Origin: Caulobacter sp. UNC358MFTsu5.1 | GTDB taxonomy: Bacteria > Pseudomonadota > Alphaproteobacteria > Caulobacterales > Caulobacteraceae | Length of the DNA: 64,000 nucleotides | NCBI RefSeq assembly: GCF_000712075.1 | Contig: NZ_JONW01000012.1 | Location: forward strand, 1-64,000 | Reading direction: 5' to 3' | Part shown: positions 33,772 to 42,322 of the stretch, one piece after another | Layout: every line of letters begins with the position of its first letter | Position numbering within the stretch: position 1 is the stretch's first letter | The notes under the pieces: model-generated | What the model saw: the letters and a program-made list of their open reading frames with translations, nothing else | Told to the model about the DNA's origin: nothing | The model's database searches: none | Translations under genes and position numbers: made by a program

Positions 33772-34407
33772 TCAGTCCGTGACCAGGCCGTGCAGCAGCC
33801 CTTCGAGGGTGACCTTCATCAGTTCCTCGCGCGGCGCCCAATTGCGGTCCGGCATGGTGATCAGCAGGGCCACCAGGCCGTGGCAGGCGGCCCACAACAC
33901 TTGGGCGGCGCTCTCGCCCGAGCCCGTGCGCAGACGGCCGGCGGCGGCGATCTCATGGATCGGCCCGCTGAACTCGGCGAAGCAGCGATCGCCCAGCTCG
34001 GCCGTGGCGGCCTGCTTTTCCTTGGAGATCACGTCGCGCGAGCCGCAGAACACCAGTTGGTAGGTGTTGGGGTTGTCGAGGGCGAAGCGCATGTACGCCT
34101 CGAGCATCAGCTTGACCCGCGCCACCGCGTCGATCGGCCGGTGGGCGATGTCGACATTGACCGCCAGCAGCTGGCCGATCGCGCCGTCGCTGATCTCCAG
34201 CAGGATCTGGTCCTTGTCGCGGAAGTGCATGTACAGCGCCGTCGACGACACGCCCACGGCGTCGGCGATCTTGCGGATCGTCGCCCCGGCGTAGCCCTCG
34301 GCGATGAAAATCTTCTCGGCGGCCGCCAGGATTTCTCCGCGACGCAGATGCCCGTCCCCTTTGGGCTTTCGCGCCGACTTGTGCGGCTTCTTCAACGCGA
34401 CCGTCAC
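33772..34407 (-). CDS. TetR-family transcriptional regulator
   Basis: The 211-residue regulator has the TetR N-terminal domain (RRGEILAAAEKIFIAEGYAGATIRKIADAVGVSSTALYMHFRDKDQIL). A lysine/arginine-rich leader precedes it. The C-terminal ligand-binding half is helical. It ends 5 bp before the importer binding-protein gene on the same strand and could regulate that operon or itself. The inducer is unknown. It is divergent from the glycosyltransferase gene. Confidence 0.9.
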   Translation of the reverse strand: MTVALKKPHKSARKPKGDGHLRRGEILAAAEKIFIAEGYAGATIRKIADAVGVSSTALYMHFRDKDQILLEISDGAIGQLLAVNVDIAHRPIDAVARVKLMLEAYMRFALDNPNTYQLVFCGSRDVISKEKQAATAELGDRCFAEFSGPIHEIAAAGRLRTGSGESAAQVLWAACHGLVALLITMPDRNWAPREELMKVTLEGLLHGLVTD

Positions 34408-34572
34408 GATATGGCGTTCCCCTACCTAGTCCCCAAACCCGACACTAAACGGGAATCACCCAAACGTCGCAACTCTCAACGATTTAGCCAAAACGCGTGT
34501 TTTTCTGATTGACGCGTCATGGTTGAGGATTCGTTATCTGCTCGCTGGATCCGATATGGCGCGGCGGGGGCT

Positions 34573-36036
34573 ATGGCGCGAGAGGAAAGAGACCAGCGGG
34601 GGCGGACGCTCGGGGCCAAGACGGCCGACGGGCTTTGGATCGAGGCCCTTCCGGAAGACATCGGCTCGGCGGCCCCGCCCCTGCAGGACGGCGCCCATCG
34701 ACGCCTGTCGCGAGGGCAGATCGTCGGACTGGCGGTCCTGGCGCTGGCGCTGCTTCTCCTGACGGCCTGGCGGCCCGACCCCATGATGCAGGGCTTCCAT
34801 CTGCTGTTCTTCGTCGGCTTCCTGAGCCATTCGGGGATCAAGCTGGTCGCCGCCTTCACGCCGCGTCCGTCGACGACCGCCGCGCCGCTGCCGGACGAGG
34901 CCCTGCCCGCCTACACGATCATCGCGCCGCTCTATCGCGAGGCGGCGGTCGCGGCGGAGCTGATCGCCAACCTGGCCCGCCTCGACTATCCGCGCGACCG
35001 GCTGCAGGTCCTGATCGTGCTGGAAGCCCAGGACCACGAGACCCAGGCCGCGTTCGGCGCCCTCGACCTGCCGGTCGGCTTCCAGGTGCTGATCGCCCCG
35101 CCCGGCACGCCCCGTACCAAGCCGCGCGCCTGCAACATCGCCCTGGAGCGGGCGCATGGCGAGCTGGTGGTGATCTACGACGCCGAGGACGCGCCGCATC
35201 CCGGCCAGCTGCGCGAGGCCGCGGCGCGCTTCGCCCAGGCCGGACCCGATCTGGCCTGCCTGCAGGCGCCGCTGCGGATCGAGCCCGACCCGCGCTTCCT
35301 GCCCGACCAGTTCGCGCTGGAATACGCCGTGCTGTTCGAGGTCTTCCTGCCGGCCCTGGCCCGCTGGGGACTGCCCTTCCCGCTGGGCGGGACCAGCAAC
35401 CACTTCCGGACCGGCGCCCTGCGCGCGGCCGGCGGATGGGACCCGTACAATGTCACCGAGGACGCCGACATCGGCTTTCGCCTGGCCGCCCAGGGCCGCC
35501 GGCTCGGCGTCCTGACCCGGCCCACCTTCGAGACCTCGCCCGCCAGCCTCAAGGTCTGGAAGCCGCAGCGGGCGCGTTGGATCAAGGGTCATCTCCAGAC
35601 CCTGGCCGTCCATGCCCGCGGTCCGGCGGCCCGCTCGCCGCGCGGCCTCGTCGCGCTGATCCTCACCCTGGCCCTGCCCGTCGTCTCCTCCCACGTCCAC
35701 GGCCCGCTGTTCGCCTGGCTGCTGATGCAGGGGATCGGCGCCAAGCTGGGTCTGTGGACCGCGGCGCCGGCCATGGACTGGATGCTGATGGTCTTCGGCT
35801 GGACCTGCATCGCCGTCGCCGGGACCGTGGCCCAGCAGCGGGCCGGACACCGCCAGCGGATGCTGCCGCTGCTGGGCGCGATCGCCTATTGGCCGCTGCA
35901 GAGCCTGGCGGCCGCCGAGGCGCTTCGGCAGTTCGTCGTCGCGCCGTTCCACTGGGACAAGACCCCGCACACGCCCCGGTCCGCGAACCGTCTCCTGCCC
36001 CGGCTGCTGGCGCGGACTGGACGGGCCTTGCCCTGA
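34573..36036 (+). CDS. Membrane-bound family 2 glycosyltransferase
   Basis: The product is 487 residues from ATG 34573, which has GGCGGGGG upstream; an in-frame ATG at 34519 adds 18 residues but has no such site. One or two N-terminal membrane helices (IVGLAVLALALLLLTAW) precede the GT2 domain, with YTIIAPLYREA, an acidic YDAED motif near residue 203, TEDADIG near 297 and QRARW near 332. Several C-terminal helices follow. The D-D-D-QxxRW set is that of processive beta-glycosyltransferases such as cellulose- or hyaluronan-like synthases, so it may make an extracellular polysaccharide or glycolipid. The sugar is unknown. Confidence 0.88.
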   Translation: MAREERDQRGRTLGAKTADGLWIEALPEDIGSAAPPLQDGAHRRLSRGQIVGLAVLALALLLLTAWRPDPMMQGFHLLFFVGFLSHSGIKLVAAFTPRPSTTAAPLPDEALPAYTIIAPLYREAAVAAELIANLARLDYPRDRLQVLIVLEAQDHETQAAFGALDLPVGFQVLIAPPGTPRTKPRACNIALERAHGELVVIYDAEDAPHPGQLREAAARFAQAGPDLACLQAPLRIEPDPRFLPDQFALEYAVLFEVFLPALARWGLPFPLGGTSNHFRTGALRAAGGWDPYNVTEDADIGFRLAAQGRRLGVLTRPTFETSPASLKVWKPQRARWIKGHLQTLAVHARGPAARSPRGLVALILTLALPVVSSHVHGPLFAWLLMQGIGAKLGLWTAAPAMDWMLMVFGWTCIAVAGTVAQQRAGHRQRMLPLLGAIAYWPLQSLAAAEALRQFVVAPFHWDKTPHTPRSANRLLPRLLARTGRALP

Positions 36037-36054
36037 GCGCGTATTGGCGGGGGC

Positions 36055-36966
36055 ATGAATCCGACCATCGCCGCCGCCCCGCTCGTCATGCGCACCACCG
36101 GCTGGGCCGACTACGCCCTGCTCGACAGCGGCCACGGCAGGAAGCTGGAGCGCTACGGCCGCTACAACGTCGTCCGCCCCGAGCCGCAGTGTTTCTGGGC
36201 CCCGCGCCTGGACCCGAAGGTCTGGGACGCCGCCGACGCCGTCTTCGACCCCACCGACGAGGACGAGGCCGGCCGCTGGCGCTTCAAGGGCAAGCCCCTG
36301 GAGAAGTTCCCCCTGGCCTGGGGCGAGGCCAAGTTCCACGGCCAGTTCACGCCGTTCCGCCACCTCGCCTTCTTCCCCGAGCAGGCCGCCAACTGGGCCT
36401 GGCAGGACCAGCGTGTCCGCGCCATCTCGCAAGCCCCTGGGGGTCGCCAGCCCAAGGTCCTGAACCTGTTCGGCTACACCGGCGTGGCCAGCCTGGTCTG
36501 CGCTGCCGCCGGCGCGGCCGTGACCCATGTGGACGCGTCCAAGAAGTCAGTCGGTTTCGCCCGCGAGAACGCCGCCTTCGCCGGCCTGGCCGACAAGCCG
36601 ATCCGCTGGATCGTCGAGGACGCCCGCCGCTTCGTGGCCCGCGAGGTCCGGCGCGGCTCGCAATATGACGGGATCATCCTGGACCCGCCGAAGTTCGGCC
36701 GCGGCGCCGACGGCGAGGTCTGGCGGCTGTTCGAGGACCTGGCCGAACTGACTCGAAGCTGCGCCCAGATCCTGGCGCCCGACGCCTCGTTCCTGCTGAT
36801 GAACGCCTACGCCGCCCGGGTCTCGGGCGCGGCGATGTCGGGCCTGCTGGCCCAGGAGCTGAAGGGACGCGGCGGGGTCATCGACTGGGGCGAGCTGGCC
36901 CTGGTCGAGGAGAAGGGCGACCGCCAGATCGGCCTGTCGTTCTTCGCCCGCTGGGCGTCGGAGTAG
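36055..36966 (+). CDS. Class I SAM-dependent rRNA-type methyltransferase
   Basis: The 303-residue enzyme has the SAM motif LNLFGYTGVASLVCAAAGAAVTHVDASKKSV and the catalytic-type DPPKFGRG, as found in 23S rRNA methyltransferases of the RlmI/RlmK group. An N-terminal PUA domain, present in RlmI, is not evident. It probably methylates an RNA nucleotide, but the exact base is not assigned. It begins 19 bp after the glycosyltransferase gene and is followed 6 bp later by a SpoU-type methyltransferase gene. Confidence 0.88.
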   Translation: MNPTIAAAPLVMRTTGWADYALLDSGHGRKLERYGRYNVVRPEPQCFWAPRLDPKVWDAADAVFDPTDEDEAGRWRFKGKPLEKFPLAWGEAKFHGQFTPFRHLAFFPEQAANWAWQDQRVRAISQAPGGRQPKVLNLFGYTGVASLVCAAAGAAVTHVDASKKSVGFARENAAFAGLADKPIRWIVEDARRFVAREVRRGSQYDGIILDPPKFGRGADGEVWRLFEDLAELTRSCAQILAPDASFLLMNAYAARVSGAAMSGLLAQELKGRGGVIDWGELALVEEKGDRQIGLSFFARWASE

Positions 36967-36971
36967 TCGCC

Positions 36972-37775
36972 ATGAACGCCCCCCAGCACTCAAAGACCGT
37001 CACCTCCCTGTCGAACAATACCGTCAAGGCCGTCCGCGCCCTGCACATGCGCAAGGAGCGCGAGGAGAGCGGGCTGTTCCTGGCCGAGGGCCTGAAGATC
37101 GTCATCGAGGCGATCGACTGCGGCCACGCGCCCAAGATCCTGATGTACGGCCGCGACGCGGCCGACCATCCGATGCTGCAGAAGGCCAGCCAGGCCTGCC
37201 TGAAGGCCGGCGGCGAGGTCATCGAGGTCAATCGCGAGATCCTCGAGAAGGTCTCGCGGCGCGACAATCCGCAGGCCGTGGTCGGGGTGTTCAAACAGGT
37301 CTTCACCCCGCTCAGCGCCATCGTGCCCGAGAGCGCCCCGTGCTGGGTGGCCATGCAGGCCGTCCGCGACCCGGGCAACCTGGGCACCGTGATCCGCACG
37401 GCCGACGCGGCCGGCTGCGGCGGGGTGATCCTGGTCGGCGACTGCGTCGACCCCTATTCGGTCGAGGGCGTGCGGGCGACGATGGGCTCGATCTTCGCGG
37501 TCAAGATCGCCAAGGCCTCGATCGCCGAGTTCCTGGCCTGGCGCGAGACCTGGCCCGGCAGCGTGATCGGCACCCTGCTGACCGCCACGGTCGACCACAA
37601 GAGCGCCGACTATGTGAAGCCGTCGCTGATCCTGATGGGCAACGAGCAGCAGGGCCTGCCGCCCGAACTGGCCGCCGCCTGCGACGTCAACGTCAAGATC
37701 CCCATGCGGGGCCGGGCCGACAGCCTGAACCTGTCGGTGGCGACGGGGATCATGATCTACACGGTGACGGGATAG
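36972..37775 (+). CDS. TrmH/SpoU-family RNA 2'-O-methyltransferase
   Basis: The 267-residue SPOUT-class enzyme has a substrate-binding N-terminal half followed by the trefoil-knot domain: AMQAVRDPGNLGTVIRTADAAGCGGVILVG, then LMGNEQQGLPPEL near 215-227 and IPMRGRADSLNLSVATGIMIY near the end. These three motifs define the SpoU family, which adds methyl groups to ribose in tRNA or rRNA. The preceding methyltransferase gene is only 6 bp away. A palindromic repeat begins 13 bp after the stop codon. Confidence 0.93.
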   Translation: MNAPQHSKTVTSLSNNTVKAVRALHMRKEREESGLFLAEGLKIVIEAIDCGHAPKILMYGRDAADHPMLQKASQACLKAGGEVIEVNREILEKVSRRDNPQAVVGVFKQVFTPLSAIVPESAPCWVAMQAVRDPGNLGTVIRTADAAGCGGVILVGDCVDPYSVEGVRATMGSIFAVKIAKASIAEFLAWRETWPGSVIGTLLTATVDHKSADYVKPSLILMGNEQQGLPPELAAACDVNVKIPMRGRADSLNLSVATGIMIYTVTG

Positions 37776-37787
37776 GGTTTTGATCCT

Positions 37788-37904
37788 TCCCTCCCCCTCG
37801 TGGGGAGGGTGGCCCTGGCGGAGCCAGGGTCGGGTGGGGCTTGATGACTCCGCAGACCCCACCCACCAGCTTCGCTGGTCCCCCTCCCCACAAGGGGGAG
37901 GGAG
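37788..37904. repeat. GC-rich intergenic palindromic repeat, family A copy 1
   Basis: A 117-bp element built of two facing halves, TCCCTCCCCCTCGTGGGGAG at the left and CTCCCCACAAGGGGGAGGGA at the right. Inside is the hairpin GCCCTGGCGGAGCCAGGGTC and the run GGGTCGGGTGGGG. It sits between the SpoU methyltransferase gene and the convergent DUF2147 gene. Near-identical and related elements occur at 57137-57251 and 62812-62871. Confidence 0.85.
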
Positions 37905-37914
37905 AAATCTCCAG

Positions 37915-38331
37915 CTACTTGATCCGCGTCCACTTCTCGGTCTTGCACAGCGGGGCCACGATGCAGCCCTTCAGCTTCAGCTCGTTAGCCGAGAGCACGG
38001 TGATCGTGCCCGAATAGGTGCCGCCGTCGGCGGCGTTGTAGACCTTGCCGCCCGTCCACTTGGTCGGACCGCCGGTGAAGTCGTACAGCATCTGCATGTT
38101 CTTCAGCGTGCGGCCGCGCTGGCTGGGATCCTTGTTCTTCTCGTCCTTGACCGTCGGATCCTTCTTGATGTGATCCGAGCTGACCAGCTTGCCGCACAGG
38201 CTGTTGCCGCAGCGGCTGATCTCGACCTGGCCGCCGTTGGTCTGGGTCTGCCACAGACCCGTGACGTCCTGGGCGAAGGCCGGGGCGGAGACAGAAAGAG
38301 CCAGGACGGCGGCGACGATGGGCAGTTTCAT
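37915..38331 (-). CDS. Exported DUF2147 protein
   Basis: The 138-residue product has a signal peptide (MKLPIVAAVLALSVSAPAFAQ) and the DUF2147 core: VTGLWQTQTNGGQVEISRCGNSLCGKLV, SQRGRTLKNMQMLYDF, and ADGGTYSGTITVLSANELKLKGC. Members occur in the periplasm of many bacteria, and the function is unknown. Several cysteines could form disulfides. The start is ATG 38331; longer in-frame readings lack a signal peptide. Confidence 0.88.
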   Translation of the reverse strand: MKLPIVAAVLALSVSAPAFAQDVTGLWQTQTNGGQVEISRCGNSLCGKLVSSDHIKKDPTVKDEKNKDPSQRGRTLKNMQMLYDFTGGPTKWTGGKVYNAADGGTYSGTITVLSANELKLKGCIVAPLCKTEKWTRIK

Positions 38332-38428
38332 GGGGGGTCCTCTCCCTGTTGTTGTCACCCTTCTAACGCGCGTTCGGCTGAACCGGCCATGAATTGGTGG
38401 CCAAGTTCGAACAAGGCTCGCCGATCCC

Positions 38429-39034
38429 CTATCCGGCCCGCCGCCGCAGGCCCGGACTGGAGCAGGTGGTGTAGCTGTCGGCGTTCAGCCGCCCGGCCGT
38501 CATGCCCAGCCTGTCCGGCAGCTCGCGGATGTGCGCCGCCTGGGTCGCCTCCACGGCCGCCAGGGCCACGGCCCCGCAGGCATAGGCGTCCTGGGCGGCG
38601 TCGTGGTGCTTGAAGTCCACGCCCAGGAAACCGCAGACCGCGTCCAGCTTGGCCGACGGCAGATGCGGCCAGGTGTTCTTGGCCACCTGCACCGTGCAGA
38701 TGTAGTCGAAGCGCGGATACGGCAGGCCGTAGAGCTCGCAGGTCCGGCGCATCACGCTGATGTCGAACGACGCGTTGTGGGCGATCACCGTCGCCGCCTC
38801 GATCCGGTCCCGCAGCCGCGACAGCACCCCCGGGAACTCGTCGGCGTCCTCGACGTCGGCCGGCCGGATGCCGTGGACGGCGATGTTCCAGCCCGAGAAG
38901 CGCATGTCGATCGGCCGGATGTAGTGGTGCTCGACCTCCGTGATCGCCCCGTCCTCGATCCAGGCCAGGCCGATGGCGCAGGGGCTTGAACGCTGCTCGT
39001 TGGCCGTCTCGAAGTCGATGGCGACGACGGTCAT
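38429..39034 (-). CDS. DEDDh-family 3'-5' exonuclease
   Basis: The 201-residue enzyme has the DnaQ-like exonuclease motifs: AIDFETAN with D7 and E9, HNASFDISVMRR, and HDAAQDAYACGAVAL with the final Asp and an upstream His. These form the two-metal site that removes nucleotides from DNA or RNA 3' ends. The family includes RNase T and polymerase III epsilon. It overlaps ligA by 4 nt and is on the same strand, which suggests a repair-related unit. The C-terminal tail is short and basic. Confidence 0.92.
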   Translation of the reverse strand: MTVVAIDFETANEQRSSPCAIGLAWIEDGAITEVEHHYIRPIDMRFSGWNIAVHGIRPADVEDADEFPGVLSRLRDRIEAATVIAHNASFDISVMRRTCELYGLPYPRFDYICTVQVAKNTWPHLPSAKLDAVCGFLGVDFKHHDAAQDAYACGAVALAAVEATQAAHIRELPDRLGMTAGRLNADSYTTCSSPGLRRRAG

Positions 39035-41385
39035 CCAGCCCCCACCATCTCGAGCCACTCGTCCTCGGTCATCACCTGGATCCCCAGTTCGGTCGCGGTC
39101 TTCAGCTTGGAGCCCGCCCCCGGGCCGGCCACGACCAGGTCGGTCTTCTTCGACACCGACGAGGCTACCTTGGCCCCCAGCCCCTCGGCCTGGGCCTTGG
39201 CCTCGTCGCGGGTCATCTTCTCCAGCGAGCCGGTGAAGACGATGGTCTTGCCGGCCACGGCCGTGTCGGTCTTGGGCTTGGCCACCGGCTGGATGTCGAG
39301 CTCGGCGACGAGGTTGGCGACCTTCTCGCGATTGTGGTCCTCGGCAAAGAACCGGGCGATCGATTGGGCGGCCACAGGGCCGATCCCGTCGATGGCCGCC
39401 AGGTTCAGATAGTCGTCGCCCGGCGCCCCCTGCCCGGCCTCGGCCAGGGCCTGGGCGAAGGCGTTCCAGTCGCCGTAGCGCTCGGCCAGGGCCGCGCGGG
39501 CCGGTTTGTTCAGCTTGGGCACGGCGTGGCCGATCTTGACCTCCAGGCTGTCGGCCTCGGGCCACGGGTCGGCCTTCAGCCCGCCCTTGCCGGCCTCGAC
39601 CAGCTCGTCGCGCGCCTTGGGTCCGACCCCGGCCGCCCCCGCCAGCTCCAGATAGACCGCGCCCGGCAGCTGCCCCGCCGCCCGTTCGGCGGCCGCCTGC
39701 AGGTCCTCGAAGCGGTCGAAGTTCCGGGCCAGAACGGTCGAGGTGGTCTCGCCGATGTCGCGCATGCCCAGGCCGTAGATCACCCGGTCCAGGCCGATGG
39801 TGCGCCGGGCCTCGATGCCCTTGACCAGGTTGGCCACCGAGGTCTCGCCGTAGCCGTCGCGTTCCCGAAGCTGGGCCAGCTTCTCCTCGTCGCGGGCCAG
39901 CCTGAAGATGTCGGCCGGCTCCTTGATCCAGCCCTCCTCGAAGAAGGCCGCCAGCTGCTTCTCGCCCAGGCCCTCGATGTCGAAGGCGCGGCGCGACACG
40001 AAGTGGCGCAGGTGCTCGATGCGCTGGAACGGACAGGCGAACTCGCCGGTGCAGCGGCGCACCACCGACTCCGCGCCCGAGGCGTTGACCTCGCGGGCCA
40101 GCGGCGTCTTCAGCGGGCACGGGCATTGGTGAGGGAATTCATAGGGTTCCGGCGCGGGGCTCGGACGCTCCTCCAGCGCCACCTGGACGATCTGCGGGAT
40201 CACGTCGCCGGCCCGCTGGATCACCACGGTGTCGCCGACGCGGACGTCCAGGCGGGCGATCTCGTCGGCGTTGTGCAGGGTGGCGTTGGTCACCGAGACC
40301 CCGCCCACGGTCACGGGCTTGAGCCGCGCCACCGGGGTGATCGCCCCGGTGCGGCCCACCTGCAGGTCGATGGCCTCCAGGATGGTGCGGGCCTGCTGGG
40401 CCGGGAACTTGCGGGCGATGGCCCAGCGCGGCGAGCGCGAGACGAAGCCCAGGCGGCGCTGCTGCTCCAGCTCGTCGACCTTGTAGACCACGCCGTCGAT
40501 GTCGAACGGCAGCTTGGGCCGCAGCACCTCGAACTCGGCATAGGCGTCCAGTAGGCCCTGGGCGTCCCGGACGCGCTTGGCCGGCGGGGCCGTGGTCACG
40601 AAGCCCCAGTCGTGCAGCTTGCCCAGGGCCTCCCACTGGCCGGCGGCGAACGGCCCGCTGACCAGGCCCCAGGCATAGGCGAAGAAACGCAGCGGACGCT
40701 GGGCGCTGATCTTGGGGTCGATCTGGCGCAGCGAGCCGGCGGCGAAGTTGCGCGGGTTGGCGTAGGTGCGCTGGCCGGCCTCCAGGGCGGCGGCGTTGAA
40801 TTCGGCGAAGGCCTCCAGCTCGACATATACCTCGCCGCGGATCTCGATCACGTCGGGCCAGCCGGAGCCTTTCAGCTTGTGCGGGATGTCGGCGATGGTC
40901 CGCAGGTTGGCGGTGACGTCCTCGCCCACCCGGCCGTCGCCGCGCGTCGCGCCCTGGACCAGCACGCCCTTCTCGTAGCGCAACGAGGCCGACAGGCCGT
41001 CGATCTTGGGCTCGGCGGTGTAGAAGACCGGCTCGTCGGCGGACAGGCGCAGGAAGCGGCGGATGCGGGCGTCGAACTCGGAGGCCTCGTCGTTGGAGAA
41101 GGCGTTGTCCAGGCTCAGCATCGGCACGCCGTGCTCGACCGGCGAGAACTGCTCGGCCCGGGCCGCGCCCACCCGCATCGACGGCGAGTTCTCGCGGATC
41201 AGGTCGGGGAACCGCGCCTCGATGTCGAGGTTGCGGCGCTTGAGGGCGTCGTACTCGCCGTCGCTGATCGTCGGCGCGTCCTGCTGGTGATAGCGCAGGT
41301 CGTGGGCCGCCAGCTCGTCGGCCAGCCAAGCCAGTTCGGCATCGGCTTGGTCCTTGGTGAGGTCGGCGACGGCGATCTGGGACAC
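39031..41385 (-). CDS. ligA: NAD-dependent DNA ligase LigA
   Basis: From GTG at 41385 the protein is 784 residues. The adenylation domain holds the active-site lysine K127 in AEPKIDGLSASLRYEKG, preceded by the Ia-domain QQDAPTISDGEYDAL. An OB-fold domain follows, then a four-cysteine zinc finger (CPCPLKT...CTGEFACPF), helix-hairpin-helix repeats and a C-terminal BRCT domain (GKTIVFTGSLEKMTRDEA...). It seals nicks in DNA during replication and repair. A longer in-frame reading runs into a repeat and is not LigA-like. The gene ends overlapping the exonuclease gene. Confidence 0.97.
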   Translation of the reverse strand: MSQIAVADLTKDQADAELAWLADELAAHDLRYHQQDAPTISDGEYDALKRRNLDIEARFPDLIRENSPSMRVGAARAEQFSPVEHGVPMLSLDNAFSNDEASEFDARIRRFLRLSADEPVFYTAEPKIDGLSASLRYEKGVLVQGATRGDGRVGEDVTANLRTIADIPHKLKGSGWPDVIEIRGEVYVELEAFAEFNAAALEAGQRTYANPRNFAAGSLRQIDPKISAQRPLRFFAYAWGLVSGPFAAGQWEALGKLHDWGFVTTAPPAKRVRDAQGLLDAYAEFEVLRPKLPFDIDGVVYKVDELEQQRRLGFVSRSPRWAIARKFPAQQARTILEAIDLQVGRTGAITPVARLKPVTVGGVSVTNATLHNADEIARLDVRVGDTVVIQRAGDVIPQIVQVALEERPSPAPEPYEFPHQCPCPLKTPLAREVNASGAESVVRRCTGEFACPFQRIEHLRHFVSRRAFDIEGLGEKQLAAFFEEGWIKEPADIFRLARDEEKLAQLRERDGYGETSVANLVKGIEARRTIGLDRVIYGLGMRDIGETTSTVLARNFDRFEDLQAAAERAAGQLPGAVYLELAGAAGVGPKARDELVEAGKGGLKADPWPEADSLEVKIGHAVPKLNKPARAALAERYGDWNAFAQALAEAGQGAPGDDYLNLAAIDGIGPVAAQSIARFFAEDHNREKVANLVAELDIQPVAKPKTDTAVAGKTIVFTGSLEKMTRDEAKAQAEGLGAKVASSVSKKTDLVVAGPGAGSKLKTATELGIQVMTEDEWLEMVGAG

Positions 41386-41463
41386 GGGCGAATCCGGAGG
41401 CTGTGGAACGGCGGCGAGACTAGCAGGCCGTCTTGCCGTGGGGGAGCTTGGAGCGGGCGAACA

Positions 41464-41766
41464 CTTGCCCCCTACGGACCGCTTCGCGGTCGTCTTCCCC
41501 CGGAGGGGGAAGAGCGCTGGCGCGAAGGCTCCGCCCCCTACGGGGCGGACAGACCGCGTAGCGGTCAGTTGGGGCAAGGGGGTGTGATCTCACGCCTGCG
41601 GCTGTGAGCGGGTGGGAAGGGTGCGAAGCGCCCGGGCCTCGCCCGGATGATTTGCAGTTTTGAGTACCGTTTCGACGAAGACAGGCGCTTCGCGTGGAGC
41701 CGTTATCCGGAAGCCTTCGGATCGCGGATTTTTAACCCGCTCCGATGGAGGCCCCCGACGGGCGGG
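41464..41766 (-). repeat. Composite intergenic repeat, copy 2 (inverted relative to copy 1)
   Basis: The minus strand of this stretch repeats the layout of 150-468. A GC-rich block lies near 41740-41766, then CTTCCGGATAACG (41713-41701), CTTCGTCGAAACGGTA (41680-41665), and a CTCACAGC...GGCGTGAG mini-palindrome near 41587-41606. A large palindrome follows at 41464-41582, with CTTGCCCC at one end and GGGGCAAGGGG at the other. It begins about 80 bp beyond the ligA start. The shared sequence blocks make these two copies of one element. Confidence 0.7.
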
Positions 41767-42322
41767 GTGATGGCCGCACCCCGGACCGCCTGGGCGATTT
41801 CAGCCCAGGCCTGGCGGCTTCTCCGTCTCCCCGAGCGCCGGAGCTTCGTCGCGGCTAGGGCGAACCTGCTCCAACTCCAACCCAGGGCGTCTCCGAGGAG
41901 ACATGACGGACAAGCCTTCCCGCTCGTCCACCCCCGAAGGCCGCATCGGTCGCCGTACGTGCGCCCTCCCCCGCCTTCAGGTGACATCAGGATACGGGCG
42001 CCTGGGAGGGTGAGCATAAGTTCGGTCGAAAAAGTTCAGGGCGTTGAAAACGCTGAAGTCTGTTCGCTATCCGCCGAGGATAAGTCCGACTGGGGACGCG
42101 CACTCACGGCAAGGCTTCGCCAATCATCCACGGCCGAGGGGTGGGTGCGTGTCCCCTCCTTCGCCCACGACGCCCCAGGACCTGCTCCAAACTCAGCGGA
42201 CGACTTGGGGGACACGCACTCACCCTAGGCTCCGTGTGAACCGAGCGACGCCCTGCCCTGAGTGCATGTCCCCGATCGCGTCTGGCCCGGCCCTTGCTCC
42301 CTCGCGGGAAAGGAGCCGCCGC
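41767..42322. other. Repeat-rich intergenic stretch before the acyltransferase gene
   Basis: The distance from ligA to the acyltransferase start is 937 bp. Besides copy 2 of the composite repeat, this part holds a repeat of GGGGACACGCAC type. It occurs at 42092-42109 and as an inverted pair at 42139-42156 and 42208-42225 (17 of 18 bases match). A frame of about 100 codons on the minus strand at 41703-42017 lacks a recognisable domain. I found neither a tRNA nor a tmRNA or RNase P RNA. Confidence 0.5.

Noticed and set aside
33767..34518. Cobalamin riboswitch controlling the BtuF/FecB-like importer
   Set aside because: The importer follows a TetR gene by 5 bp, and no B12-box-like motif was seen.
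41386..41577. Longer N-terminus for LigA reaching into the repeat
   Set aside because: The extra residues come from the palindromic repeat and are unlike LigA; GTG at 41385 gives the family's usual N-terminus.
41703..42017. A frame of 104 codons on the minus strand between ligA and the acyltransferase
   Set aside because: No ribosome-binding site or domain could be recognised and it overlaps repeated DNA, so a gene is not supported, though it cannot be excluded.
41600..42050. Possible tmRNA or RNase P RNA in the long gap
   Set aside because: None of the conserved blocks of these RNAs was found on either strand.
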